Positions 10,270-20,544 of a DNA stretch of 64,000 nucleotides are shown here, piece by piece (position 1 is the stretch's first letter; each line of letters begins with the position of its first letter). A model generated the notes under the pieces. The model ran no database searches and was not told the DNA's origin. It was given only the letters and a program-made list of their open reading frames with translations. A program made the position numbers and the translations under genes. This DNA comes from Diplonema papillatum. Its lineage: Eukaryota; Euglenozoa; Diplonemea; Diplonemida; Diplonemidae. The stretch is taken from the NCBI GenBank assembly GCA_030068145.1, contig JAPJBO010000358.1, forward strand, positions 1-64,000, read 5' to 3'.

Positions 10270-11500
10270 GAACTACATGGTGACAGTCTGTGGCCGCGCT
10301 TGGTCAACGAGAATGTGTCCGTGAAGCGTAGCCTTGGCTAAGCGCCAGCTTGAAAGGAAATGCTCGACGATGCTGCCCGACAAAGAACAGAAGGGATCGC
10401 AAGGGCTGCAACTACCGAACCACGTATTGAAAGGACGATCTACCCCTACACGACAAATCACACATACACAACAGGTCAAAGTCCTGAGTGAGAAAACAAC
10501 ACACGGTGGTGTAAGCGAAGAACAAATCAGATTGTGTTTGTATTGTATTCGCCCCTCTACCTCTATATTTCCTCCCTTCCATTCGGAGTCGAAGCAGCTA
10601 CGTCGATAATTTTCGATTCCTGAATGGCGATGCGCCGAACAACGTGCAGCTCGGTACTGTGCGTACTGTGCTTCCACAACTCTTCCCACATTGTGGTCAG
10701 AATAGCCACAAAACTTACCCATACATTGTGGCTATTGTGGCTGGCATCTTTTTTCCCCATGGCCCCCCTGGGAAATTGGGGTCCTTCGTCGCACGACACG
10801 CGGGAACGAAGTTCGTGGCGACGGAAATGATTCAACCCTAGCATTCATTATTGCCCATCTTCAACGCAGCAGCTCCGGCGGTTTCGGTGTCCAACAGCCA
10901 TGATATCGACTCCAACTCGGGGCCCGCGGTCTTGTAGGCCTGAAAAACACTCGGGCTGCTAAGGTTCCAGTGCTTCAGAGCCCAAGTCGACCGCCCCTCC
11001 CACCCCCCGTCTCTGTCCTTCTGTTTCCGAGTTGAGCCGGGCCGGGCCAGTGTGGAAGAACATTTCCGGAGTTGGGGCTTGCACGATAAACGAAACAACG
11101 GACGATCAGCACCTACCGACTAACGGTGATGAAAATGATAAAGCAAAAAAGTTTGTCGTTCCTCGCGTGTACGGGTATAAACCTCTCTGGGGGGTTTTCC
11201 TGTATTCGCACTTTTTCGATGGCTTCGTTTTCTCTTTCATGTGCAACCGTTGTTCCGGAAATGTTCCCGTCTGTTCAGATGTACTAATAAAAAGCGCAGA
11301 GAAAGGGGAAGGGGAAGGTAGAGGGGAAAAGGAGAATGAAAATCAACGGAAGGAGAAAAAAAAAATGCTACCCCAAACAACTTCCGCCGGTAGAGTAAAC
11401 CTGCCTAAAGAAAGCAACAGGCTACAGTCGACGACCGTATGCAGGTGGGTGGAGGCCCTGGGACTGCGAAGGCGTGACCACCCTATAAGGAGGACTCTAT
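10270..11500. other. Gene-free stretch with dispersed repeats
   Basis: No credible gene. 10650-10870 is a repeat shared with 12560-12720 (ACAATGTGGTCAGAATA-type phrases, then GATTGTTGCCCAT-type end). 11045-11115 is the reverse complement of part of 51990-52060 (shared phrase GGAGTTGGGGCTTGCAC). 11300-11365 is a purine-rich AGGGGAAAAGG-type stretch. Confidence 0.55.
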
Positions 11501-11989
11501 CTTGCGTTATCTCTCTGTCCCAGTCGCCATAGCAACCTTATCCTCGGCCAAGCATCATCCTGCAACCCTGCTTTCAGGATGGCCATCGTGCCTCTCATTT
11601 TGGTTATCAACCTTACTCCTCGCTCGAATTGCCGTCTTCGACCGTAACTGCCCTGGTCCTGGTGGTTAGGGTTAGCATGCAAAGAGCCTGTGGCGATAAT
11701 CTGCATCTGCTCTCTTTCGTGACTACCTCTTCGTGCCACCTCTCTTCGTCACTGGTACCTTATCTTGCAGCGCTCTGCCCGCCGCGGAGTGCACGTCTCT
11801 GTCTTCGATGATGGCGAGTCCTTACACCGCCGCTTCGTTGCCAGCGGCCGTCCTGGTGTCGTCGCCTTCTGCGGCGTTCTCGATGGCGGTGTTGACGCCG
11901 GCATCCGCCGCTTCCCTTGTGGCGCTTTGGGCCGATGGTCGCAGCTTGCATCTCGACTTCGGTGTCGCTTCGGGCGTCGGGGGCGAAGG

Positions 11990-12450
11990 CCCGCTTCCGT
12001 CTCTTCGCCTCATCGGCATATCGTGCTGCAGGCATCCGTGGCACGTCCCGCACTGCGTCGTCCTGTGCTTCTCGCAATACTTCACGGCGAGGCCGTCCCC
12101 TGCCGCGTGGTGTGCCTCGGCAGCAGCGCGCTACCTACGCTTGCCGACGTTTGCACTCTTCGCATTTCACTTTGTGATGTCTCGTGCACACTCTCTTGTC
12201 CTTGGTGGTGGCCTGAACACGCCTACTTCCATGCGCTGGGTCTCCGCCGCCCACTAAATTTACCCTCTTCTGCCCCTTCTTGCCGGAGGTGCCGTCTTCG
12301 AAGGCGTCCCACCAGCACGTCCGATCCTTTCCTCCCCATACGTGGAAAATACGTCCATCCCCCAGACCTCATCATTGAAGGCGTGCCTGTTCGTCTCCAG
12401 CTGCGACTCGAGCACGAGCATCGTCTCTGTACCCGCACGACCTCTGGTGG
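11990..12450 (-). pseudogene. Decayed gene with C-x2-H-x4-C-x2-C repeats
   Basis: Read on the minus strand, three pieces in different frames look like one former protein. The first (about 12300-12430) has ETNRHAFNDEVWGMD. The second (about 12150-12360) runs from GRIFHVWGGKDRTCWWDAF to VCTRHHKVKCEECKRR before a stop. The third (about 11990-12090) has YCEKHRTTQCGTCHGC. The second and third each carry C-x2-H-x4-C-x2-C, a short zinc-ligand-like repeat that I associate with tandem Cys/His repeat proteins of protists and algae. Two frameshifts or lost introns separate the pieces, so I call it a pseudogene. Assignment to a named family is not possible by eye. Confidence 0.45.
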
Positions 12451-12559
12451 AACGGTTCCTGCTCTCCTTGCCGCAGCGGATCCTGGCGCTACCTGTGTCA
12501 AACAGTGTCAGCCTGTACCTCCCAGTCTGTCCTTCCTTCTCAGCCTCTATCGTCCCTCT

Positions 12560-12725
12560 TGTAGCCACTGTGCTTTCCCACAATGTGGTCAGAATAACCA
12601 CATTTACCCACAATTGTGGCTAGAGTTTTTTTTTCCCCCCATTTGGAAAGTTCGTGTCGACGGAATTGAATTCAACCACCCTGGCATTTTGATTGTTGCC
12701 CATTTTCAACGGGCCGCAAAGAATG
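12560..12725 (+). repeat. Dispersed repeat shared with 10650-10870
   Basis: Shares the phrases CACAATGTGGTCAGAATA, TTTACCCA and ATTGTTGCCCATTTTCAACG-like ends with the earlier copy. Same orientation. Confidence 0.7.
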
Positions 12726-13209
12726 GATGAATGTAGCTTGGCCCACCTTCTGGTGGGGGCCCACCAGACGCTTTGACTGGATTTGCTGTGTCACACCCCT
12801 TTTCTTTAGCTGTCTACACGAACCCCGTCTACTATACTACTATATTCCCCCCCTCCTTTGTTCTTGAATACGCGCTTCTATGTCCTTCAATGACGACAAC
12901 TGTCAGGATGCAATGCCTTACGTTCGCGTTGAGAAGGACCCTCAGCTTTATTTCGATTTATTCTGTTTTCTCACACGAAAAGTCTCTGAGCAAACCCCCG
13001 TTTTCACATTTCTTTCAGTGGAAGCTGTATTCATTCATTGGGAGGACAGAATCCTGGAGTTTTATGTCAGCTAAATCCGACCAAAGCCTTCGTGGGCTTC
13101 GCAATTCGACACAAACAGGAGTAATTCTCGTTTTGTCCGGCGAGCGCTTTAGCGGAACTGATGTGAAAGCGAGCACGAAGAGGACGGATGCGCGATCTGT
13201 CTAACCACC

Positions 13210-13528
13210 TGCGAACGTAGGCGATGTCCCACCTGCTGCGTTGAGAACACTCCGCGAAAAGCAAAACGGATGCCCCACACGTGCTGCGTTGAGAACACTC
13301 CGCAAGAAGCACGTCTGGATGCCCCACCTGTTGCGTTGAGAACACTCCGCACACGTCGGATGCCCACCTGCTGCGTTGAGAATACTCCGCGAAAAGCAAA
13401 CGGATGCCCCACACGTGCTGCGTTGAGAACACTCCGCAAGAAGCACGTCTGGATGCCCCACCTGTTGCGTTGAGAACACTCCGCACACGTCGGATGCCCA
13501 CCTGCTGCGTTGAGAACACTCCGCGAAC
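13210..13528 (+). repeat. Higher-order tandem repeat (134 bp, sub-unit ~33-50 bp)
   Basis: The sub-unit TGCGTTGAGAACACTCCGC followed by a short variable piece and GGATGCCC(C)AC recurs eight times. Groups of sub-units form a 134-bp higher-order period (13270 and 13404 start identical blocks). The frames read through but look repeat-derived. Confidence 0.93.
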
Positions 13529-13562
13529 ACGGAGTTTCAAGCGAACTTTCACTCTAAAAAAG
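13529..13562 (+). promoter_or_regulatory. Core-promoter-like motif, 3' half
   Basis: GGAGTTTCAAGCGAAC then TTTCACTCTAAAAAAGG. A second half copy follows at 13591-13624. The upstream CACCCGGAGACT and TATA-like parts are missing. Confidence 0.4.
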
Positions 13563-13708
13563 GTTCGCCGCGGAATTTGTCAACGCAAAAACGGAGTTTC
13601 AATCGAAGTTTCACTCTAAAGAAAAGAAGGTTCCCCGGGTACAGCAAAGCCGCTGTTGGTTAGGATCTGGTTCTGACACGCACAAACAAAACGAAGCGCC
13701 TGTCTTTT

Positions 13709-14034
13709 TGTGAGCACCTGCTTTGTAGGAAATACTTGAGGAGCTGCCATCTCAAAGGAGGTAAATGTAGTGTGGTACTCATCGGCAGGCCGATGACTCC
13801 CCACTATCGCAACAATATTCCAAAGAAAGGAGGAAAATGTGCTGTAGCCCACGCGACACACATACCGTAATCCGATTCATGTTGAACTGGACTAAAGCTG
13901 GAACGGATTAATGACGGACCGGACACCCAGGCCCATTTTTGAGGGGGGTGTTCCAGGTTTAACACGGTTCAACATTAATCTAATTACGGTAGCTTGGAAG
14001 TCTGGGTTTAGTGGCGGGCGTTAACGTTCGATAC
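13709..14034 (+). repeat. REP-A dispersed repeat interrupted by a MITE
   Basis: The 5' part (AGCACCTGCTTTGTAGGAAA, CAAAGGAGGTAAATG) and the 3' part (TCTGGGTTTAGTGGCGGGCG, 14000-14020) of REP-A are separated by the TACCGTAAT element at 13863-13991. A short internal duplication of the AGGAGG-AAATGTGCTG stretch is present at 13828-13850. Confidence 0.8.
13863..13991. mobile_element. 129-bp MITE, TIR TACCGTAAT...ATGTTGAAC
   Basis: The left end TACCGTAATCCGATTCATG continues with TTGAAC. The inverted right end reads TACCGTAATTAGATTAATG then TTGAAC, giving 22 of 25 matching positions. The outermost TA on each side is compatible with a TA target duplication of the Tc1/mariner type. It lies inside a REP-A copy whose uninterrupted relatives (29585, 61437) lack it, so this is a real insertion. 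A one-ended relative lies at 25156-25215. Confidence 0.8.
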
Positions 14035-14740
14035 AAAAAGACTACGCTGATGCCCAGCAAACTGCCTTGCAACCTGAGCTCTGAACCAGCATTGGAATAC
14101 GCTTTTGATGCTGGCACCAGACTTGCCCACCAATTGTGTTCATTGACAGGTTTAAAATCATCCATCGCTTCGGACGTACTAAGTACGTGTCGATGCCTCA
14201 GCAGTGTTGCTATTGTGCCCCTTTGTAGTTGTATTGCTGTTCCCTTCCAGCCTCCTTCGAAATAAGCACAAGGCAGCCCCTCGGGAATTTTGCTAATTGG
14301 GGGAAGGATGATCAAATGTCTGGCTCTGAGAGTGTTGTTAGCACTTTCTGCCAATCCCTTGACGAATGCACTCCTGTTGAAAATCCTGTATACCGTGAAT
14401 GTCGGGTTGGAGGGTCTGTGGAGTTCCTCGGGGGCGCATACCCCACACGCACAGGCGTCGTACTTTTGCCAGATCTAATCTGCCCAAGAACACCACCCCG
14501 CCCCCTCCCCCAGACGAAGAACGAGGTGCACACAACACCGCGGTGAAAAAAATACAGGGGGCTAGTCCCTCAAGGTTTCATTCCCCACTTTGGGAGCCGT
14601 ACACTCCCCTCTTTACAACTTTCTATTTTCTATTTTGCATCCCTTTCCTAGACGACATCTTCCTCGAAGAAGACTTGATGCTAGCATCAACCATGCATGA
14701 GAGGCAGTGCTCTGCCTAAACATTAAACTAAGATTTTCCC
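14035..14740. other. Gene-free stretch
   Basis: No gene, RNA or array recognised. Short frames on both strands show no family resemblance. Confidence 0.5.
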
Positions 14741-14741
14741 C

Positions 14742-15503
14742 CTTGCGGCGGTGTGGACTCAGGCCGATGCAGGCTACATGGCAACCCCTGCCAAACCAGA
14801 CTCACACCGCAGTCCTGTCTGCAGACACTCAGGTTCCACGCTGATGATGGTCCGCCTTATGTGTCCGTGGCTTAAAGGACCGAAACACGGCGCAGACGGG
14901 ACCAGTGCGGTGTTGAGCACATACCCATTCCAAGCACGTTCTTGCAATCCCCCCATTCCAGTAGGGTACTTCGCGTAACGCGACTTGCTGCCCTCAGCAC
15001 GCAGGATTACTTCCTCGCACTCTTTTCCTTTTGGTACTTCAACCATTGGTGCTGCACACGGCAACCCCATGTCCACTGTGCTCTGCGGAGTTTACTTCGC
15101 AGATTGCCACCGTAAAAAGAAGACAAGTCAGTGCTGCCTAGCGAGTCGCAGTCACAATCAGGGCGAGTGCCCTGAGTTTTTTAACTGATTGCTCAGACAC
15201 GGTTGTAGGGGCCTTCTCCCCGTGACGGATTCGCCTGTGCTCTAGTAGCACGGGTGGTCCTGGCTGTGACGAGCTACGAACAGCCGCCTGACAAACCAGA
15301 CTCACACCGCAGTCCTGTCTGCAGACATCCAGGTTCCACGCTGATGATGGTCCGCCTTATGTGTCCGTGGCTTAAAGGACCGAAACACGGCGCAGACGGG
15401 ACCAGTGCGGTGTTGAGCACATACCCATTCCAAGCACGTTCTTGCAATCCCCCTTGCGGCGGTGTGGACTCAGGCCGATGCAGGCTACATGGCAACCCCT
15501 GCT
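14742..15503 (+). repeat. Segmental duplication, copy 2, between 50-bp direct repeats
   Basis: The block 14834-15449 nearly matches 8806-9420. The whole unit is bounded by direct repeats of about 50 bp (14742-14792 and 15452-15502, both with TTGCGGCGGTGTGGACTCAG and GCTACATGGCAACCCCTGC). The internal ~150-bp unit occurs at 14793-14950 and 15292-15450. Confidence 0.88.
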
Positions 15504-16132
15504 CAACATGTATGCACGCAGGGGACTCAGGGCCACATTCATTGCGAATGTGTTCGTGGTGTCGGCCGCAGGAGTCTTTTTTGGCTAGCCAAAGAGAGTA
15601 AAAGAGTGAAAGAGTACGTACAGTAGTGAGCAAAGAAGAGAACGAGTGTAAAAGAACAGGTAGCACGAACTACCAGGCCGACGGAGACCACCGCAAAAAA
15701 AAAAAGTCTTACCTTTCCTTATCCCTCAAAACCAGCACCAATAACAACGACTCCCCGTTGCGGCGGCGTCTCACGTCGACTGACAACGACGCGGTGAGCG
15801 AGCTTCTCCTTCTCCCGTTCTCTTACCTTCATTTGTAGCTTTTCTTCCTGTCTTTTCAGCACTAACAATCTTGCGGGTTGCCCTTCAATGTATTGTACAG
15901 GTTAAAAAGACGTAGGCGGCGTGTTTTGGTGGTTGATCAGATTTCCTTGCCTGAAAAATGACACAGGGCAAAATACGAAGGGGAACCGATCAACCGGCAC
16001 ACACAAACAAAACGAAGCGCCTGTCCTTTTTCTTTTTCACCCCCTCTTGTTTCGATTACCCGAATGCTTGCAGTTCTTCGATCTTCTTCCTTTGCTGCCC
16101 TCTTCGCTGCGCTGTGAGTCGGACAACGTTCG

Positions 16133-16375
16133 AACGGGACGATGCGTAAACTTGAGGATTCAGATTTGGCAAACAGCAGGACCTGTAGAGAGACACCAGC
16201 GGGACTAGAGGTATTCGCGACGTGCCTGAGCATTATAAGCCTTGCTTCAGAAGTAGGTACGGCACAGGGCGACGCATACACTTGAGGATTCACACAGTGG
16301 CAAACAGCAGGACCTGTAGGGAGAGACAATAGGGCGAGACTAGCGGTATTCGCGACGTGCATGGCGACAATGGTC
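16133..16375 (+). repeat. ~135-bp tandem duplication; third copy at 16645-16740
   Basis: Each unit contains ACTTGAGGATTCA, GGCAAACAGCAGGACCTGTA and GAGGTATTCGCGACGTG (or GCGGTATT). A third copy at 16645-16740 is separated by an AGC microsatellite. No frame is kept in all three. Confidence 0.88.
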
Positions 16376-16400
16376 ACCCGGAGACTTTAAATAATCACAC
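16366..16400 (+). promoter_or_regulatory. Core-promoter-like motif, 5' half
   Basis: GACAATGGTCACCCGGAGAC and TTTAAATAATC, then unrelated sequence. Confidence 0.4.
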
Positions 16401-16490
16401 GAAAAAGCCTCTAGGCAAACCCCTCGTTTTCGCATTTCTTCATTCATTCGCGACCTTCTTCCACTCAGACCGCCGCGGCGGCATTCCGGA

Positions 16491-16494
<4 letters not shown>

Positions 16495-16534
<40 letters not shown>

Positions 16535-16536
16535 CG
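16495..16536 (+). repeat. (AGC)n microsatellite
   Basis: About fourteen uninterrupted AGC/CAG triplets with no supported gene around them. Confidence 0.97.
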
Positions 16537-16756
16537 GACACAGAGGTTGCGCCGGGGAGCGGGTCGAAGTCGCGTCGACGAACGAGCCGTCCTGAGCATT
16601 TCAAGCTCACTTGCTTCAGGCTTCAGAAGCAGGCAGGAACGGGGCGACGCAAGGTTGAGGATTCAGAATTTGCAAACAGCAGGACCCGCAGGGAAAGACA
16701 TTATAGCGAGACTAGAGGTATTCGCGACGTGGCTGAGCATTTCAAGTCCACTTGCT

Positions 16757-17215
16757 TCAGCAGTAGGTGACGCGACTTCAGAAACCTCTTTCCAAAATGC
16801 CTGCATGCATATGTCACACCAACACATTCGGCAAAGTTCACCCTAGAAGTTTTCCTCATGGAAGAGACCCGCATTGAACGAAGGTGAGGAAGCAGTGCGT
16901 GGGCTCGTGGTCTGACGGCCGACCGAGACCGTGATTCAACGCCCCCAGAGCCCATTTGCAACAGGCTAATATAAGTCACATCCCCCTCTTCCACGCTCTC
17001 AGAATGTCATTTCCGAAACGTCACATTAGTCACCACCCCCTTTTTTTTTTTACCCATTGGCATTATGCAGGCGCCCGAGAAGGTGGAGCCACTTCAGAAA
17101 CCTGTTTCCGAAATGCCACATCAGTCACACCAACACATTCGGCAAAGTTCACCCCAGAAGTTTCAAAAAACCCGGGCTCTCAAGCGAAGTTTCACCTCAA
17201 AAAAGACAAGTAAGG
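16757..17215 (+). repeat. Upstream-region copies of the NGRPVWV gene
   Basis: The sequence preceding the intact gene (CTTCAGAAACC, CACACCAACACATTCGGCAA, CATTTCCGAAACGTCACATT) occurs here and again at 17610-17890. A piece of the coding region (GAGACCCGCATTGAACGAAG, 16864) is fused to it. So 5' flank plus coding pieces were duplicated together in units of roughly 330-680 bp. Confidence 0.8.
17164..17212 (+). promoter_or_regulatory. Core-promoter-like motif before the pseudogene copy
   Basis: TTCAAAAAACCCGGGCTCTC, then AAGCGAAG, TTTCAC and TCAAAAAAGACAAGTAAGGA. The ATG of the broken copy (17240) follows about 45 bp downstream of the initiator-like TTTCAC. Confidence 0.55.
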
Positions 17216-17239
17216 AAGGGCAGGGGGAGGGTTGGCATC

Positions 17240-17640
17240 ATGGCGGAGCAGGCAGCAGCAGCCGGGGGCCCCACGCCGGAGAAGGTGAAGCTGGTGTGCA
17301 GGGCGATGTCGTTCGCTGAGGGCGTCTACGCCGCGGCGGCGCCGCCAGAGGTGCGGAACGGGCGGCCGGTCTGGGTCAGCGCGTTCTCCGACGACGACGG
17401 GGAGAGGTACTGCCTATTCGGACGGATCCCACACGGAAGGTGGGCCAGCACCCCCCCCCCCGACGATATGGGAGCCTCACGAGGCTTCCTCCAGTCCGCT
17501 GACCCGCACAGTGCAAACTGCCGTTGCCTCATGGAAGAGACCCGCATTGAACGAAGGCGAGGAAGCAGTGCGTGGGCTCGTGGTCTGACGGCCGACCGAG
17601 ACCGTGATTCAACGCCCCCAGAGCCCATTTTCAACAGGCT
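17240..17640 (+). pseudogene. Broken copy of the NGRPVWV-domain gene
   Basis: The start matches the intact gene at 17916 (MAEQ..., TPEKVKLVCRAMSFAEGVYA, NGRPVWVSAFSDDDGERYC). Two bases are missing after the codons for YCL, which shifts the frame, and a C run at 17450-17461 shifts it again. From there it partly follows the family sequence (ASRGFLQSADPHSAN). It then joins a fragment around GAGACCCGCATTGAACGAAG and unrelated sequence. It probably arose by tandem duplication of the intact neighbour with its promoter. Confidence 0.8.
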
Positions 17641-17836
17641 TAAATATGTCACAACCCCCTCTTCCACGCTTCTCAGAAAGACATTTCCGAAACGTCACAT
17701 TAGTCACACCCCCTATTTTCGAGAACCCATTGGCAGTATGCAGGCGCCCGAGAAGATGGAGCCACTTCAGAAACCTGTTTCCAAAATGCCACATAAGTCA
17801 CACCAACACATTCGGCAAAGTTCACTCCAGAAGTTT

Positions 17837-17890
17837 CAAAAAACCCGGTCTCTCAAGCGAAATTTCACTTCAAAAAAGACAAGTAAGGAA
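17837..17890 (+). promoter_or_regulatory. Core-promoter-like motif of the NGRPVWV gene
   Basis: TTCAAAAAACCCGGTCTCTC, AAGCGAAA, TTTCACTTCAAAAAAGACAA. The TTTCACTT initiator-like site is about 52 bp before the ATG at 17916, implying a short 5' UTR. The motif's CACCCGGAGACT block is absent here. Confidence 0.6.
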
Positions 17891-17915
17891 GGAAGGGCGG
17901 GGGAGGGTTGGCATC

Positions 17916-18536
17916 ATGGCGGACCCCTCGCCCGAGAAAGTGAAGCTGGTGTGCAGGGCGATGCCGTTCGCTGAGGGCGTCTACGCCGCGGCGGCACCGC
18001 CAGAGGTGCGGAACGGGCGGCCGGTCTGGGTCAGCGCGTTCTCCGACGACGACGGGGAGAGGTACTGCCTGTATTCGGACGGATCCCACTGGAAGGTGGG
18101 CCAGCACACCTCCGACGAAATGAGCGCCTCCCGAGGCTTCCTCAAGTCCGCCGACCCACACAGTGCAAACTCCCCATGCGCCGTTGCCTCATGGCAGAGA
18201 CCCGCGTTGAACGAAGGCGAAGAAGCAGTGCTTGGACTTGTGGTCGACCCGAACATCTTCGTGGTGTCGCCCGAGACTCTGACCGGCGTCGGCAATTTTG
18301 TCGTAGGAGCGCGCGTGCGCACGATGACCTCGGTGTCGCTTCTGGAGTCCGTTTTCGAAGCAGAGGAGCTGCCGCCTCCGCCCGGCGGGTTGGCGCTTTT
18401 CGCGGGGAAGGAGGGCGTGGTGGCCCGGTACGAGCTCAGCGACATGCACGCCCTCGTGGTTGTCGTTGTCGCGACTGCTGACGGAGGATCAGAGGAACTC
18501 CCGCCTCTTCCTCTGATGGCTTTGAACATGGTGTGA
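17916..18536 (+). CDS. Small NGRPVWV-domain protein, function unknown
   Basis: 206 residues, one exon. I chose the ATG at 17916 because it follows the promoter-like motif by about 50 bp and because the broken neighbour shares this start. Residues 1-85 hold a module of the type seen repeatedly in algal and oomycete proteins: G-x-Y, then NGRPVWV, a YCLYSDGSHWKVG strand pair, and ADPHSANSP with a tryptophan further on. This module is known to me only as a recurrent domain without an established role. The second half (about 115-206) has VVGARVRTM and AGKEGVVARYELSDMHALVV, which resembles a small SH3-like beta barrel, though that is inference. No signal peptide or membrane segment is seen. Several 3'-end copies follow downstream. 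Confidence 0.7.
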   Translation: MADPSPEKVKLVCRAMPFAEGVYAAAAPPEVRNGRPVWVSAFSDDDGERYCLYSDGSHWKVGQHTSDEMSASRGFLKSADPHSANSPCAVASWQRPALNEGEEAVLGLVVDPNIFVVSPETLTGVGNFVVGARVRTMTSVSLLESVFEAEELPPPPGGLALFAGKEGVVARYELSDMHALVVVVVATADGGSEELPPLPLMALNMV

Positions 18537-18599
18537 GTGCAATGTACCCGCCTTGGTGTAGCCCGTTGCTCTTGTACAGTTTCGATAGTCGAAACGAGT

Positions 18600-20100
18600 G
18601 CAGTGACATGCACGCCCTCGTGGTTGTCGTCGTCGCGACTGCTGACGGAGGATCAGAGGAACTGCCGCCGCTTCCTCTGATGGCTTTGAACATGGTGTGA
18701 GGGCAATGTGCCCGCCTTGATGTAGCCCGTTGCTCTTGTACAGTTTCGATTGTCGAAACGAATGCAGTGACGTGCACGCCCTCGCTGCTCGGAGCCTCAG
18801 TGGAACCCCCGCTGCTTCCATCGAAGTCTTTGAACCTGGTATAGATGAGAGTTTGCCTCCGTAACGCACTGTTGTTGTTGTTGTTGCGGTGCGTGGGCTT
18901 GTGGTCGACCCGAACGACTTCGTGGTGCCGTCCGAGACCTTGACCGGCGTCGGCAATGTTGTCGTAGGAGCGCGTGTGCGCACGATGTCCCCGGTGTCGC
19001 TTCTGGAGTCCGTTTTCGAAGCAGAGGAGCTGCCGCCTCCGCCCGGCGGGTTGGCGCTTCTCGCGGGGAAGGAGGGCGTGGTGGCCCGGTACGAGCTCAG
19101 CGACATGCACGCCCTCGTGGTTGTCGTTGTCGCGACTGCTGACGGAGGATCAGAGGAACTCCCGCCTCTTCCTCTGATGGCTTTGAACATGGTGTGAGTG
19201 CAATGTGCCCGCCTTGGTGTAGCCCCGTTACGCTCTCGTGGTTGTTGTCGTCGCAACTGCTGACGGCTTCGATCGATACGAGCGCAGTGACATGCACGCC
19301 CTCGTGGTTGTCGTCGTCGCGACTGCTTACGGAGGCTCAGAGGAACACCCGCCGCTTCCTCTGATGGCTTTGAACATGGTATGAGGGCAATGTGCGCCCG
19401 CTTTGGTGTAGCCCCGTTATTCTTGTACAGCCGATTGTCGATACGAGCGCAGCGACATGTTGTCGTCGTCGCGACTGCTGCTGGAGGCTCAAACTCTGCC
19501 GCTTCCTCTGATGGCCTTGAACATGATGTGAGTGCTATGTGCCCAGTTTTGATTGTCGAAACGAGTGCAGTGACATGCATGCCCTCGCTGCTCGGAGCCT
19601 CAGTGGAACCCCCGCTGCTTCCATCGAAGTCTTGAACCTGGTATAGATGCGAGTTTTCCTCCGTAACGCACTGTTGTTGTTGTTGTTGCGGTGCGTGGGC
19701 TCGTGGTCGACCCGAACGACTTCGTGGTGCCGCCCGAGACCTTGACCGGCGTCGGCAATGTTGTCGTAGGAGCGCGCGTGCGCACGATGACCTCTGTTCC
19801 GCTTCTGGAGTCCGTTTTCGAAGCAGAGGAGCTGCCGCCTCCGGCCGGCGGGTTGGCGCTTCTTGCGGGGAAGGAGGGCGTGGTGGCCCAGCGACATGCA
19901 CGCCCTCGTGGTTGTCGTCGTCGCGACTGCTGACGGAGGATCAGAGGAACTCCCGCCGCTTCCTCTGATGGCTTTGAACATGGTATGAGGCGCCTTGATG
20001 TAGCCCCGTTACTCTTGTACAGCCGATTGTCGATACGATCGCAGCGACATGTTGTCGTCGTCGCGACTGCTGCTGGAGGCTCATATGTATAGCTTTGATC
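18600..20100 (+). pseudogene. Array of 3'-end copies ('echoes') of the NGRPVWV gene
   Basis: The gene's last ~160 bp (CGACATGCACGCCCTCGTGG to TTTGAACATGGTGTGA) plus its 3' flank recur at 18606, 19106, 19291, 19460, 19893 and 20040. Longer pieces that include VVDPNDFVV...GVGNVVVGARVRTM occur at 18889-19197, which stays open to the same stop, and at 19691-19933, which loses ARYEL and shifts frame. TTG microsatellites (18869-18888, 19673-19690) precede the longer pieces. None has the N-terminal domain or a start codon, so all are read as fragments. Confidence 0.8.
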
Positions 20101-20544
20101 GTTGATACCAGCGCAATGACCAACACGCGTGATGGTCGTCGTCGTGTGCGCGGCAGGGCAGGGGCGTCTTGCTGTTGCACGGCGGCGTGCTGCGAGGCCC
20201 AAGATTGGGCATTTTCGATCGTTAACGTTCATCCCACCATGACAGCAGGGTATACAATGCAGCTACAGGCGATCCAGGGGTCTTGCGATGGATAACCAAT
20301 TCAGCCCGGACCCAAGTCTAACCTCCGGTCAGGTTCCGGTGCAGCCCTAATTTGACTTTCTAGTTGGGGCGACGAAAAAAAGTGCAGCTGCGCACAGCGT
20401 CAAGTCTTTTGCCCGACCTTGCGGGCCAATAGCCGTTGTTTCAACACAGCGCGCATTGTTGCCGTGGACGAGCGTCATCATCGTGTTCGCGAGTATCAGG
20501 TCTTGCCCTTCGCATTCCAAGCCAAAACTCATCACGAGATACTT

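Noticed and set aside
13735..13775. AAAGGAGGTAAATG in REP-A as a bacterial ribosome-binding site plus start
   Set aside because: The window is eukaryotic, no long frame follows in any copy, and the phrase is simply part of the repeat.
14000..14034. REP-A as a tRNA-derived SINE (GGTTTAGTGG as box A, GTTCGATAC as box B)
   Set aside because: The two boxes are only about 20 bp apart, too close for a Pol III promoter, and box B is not kept in other copies.
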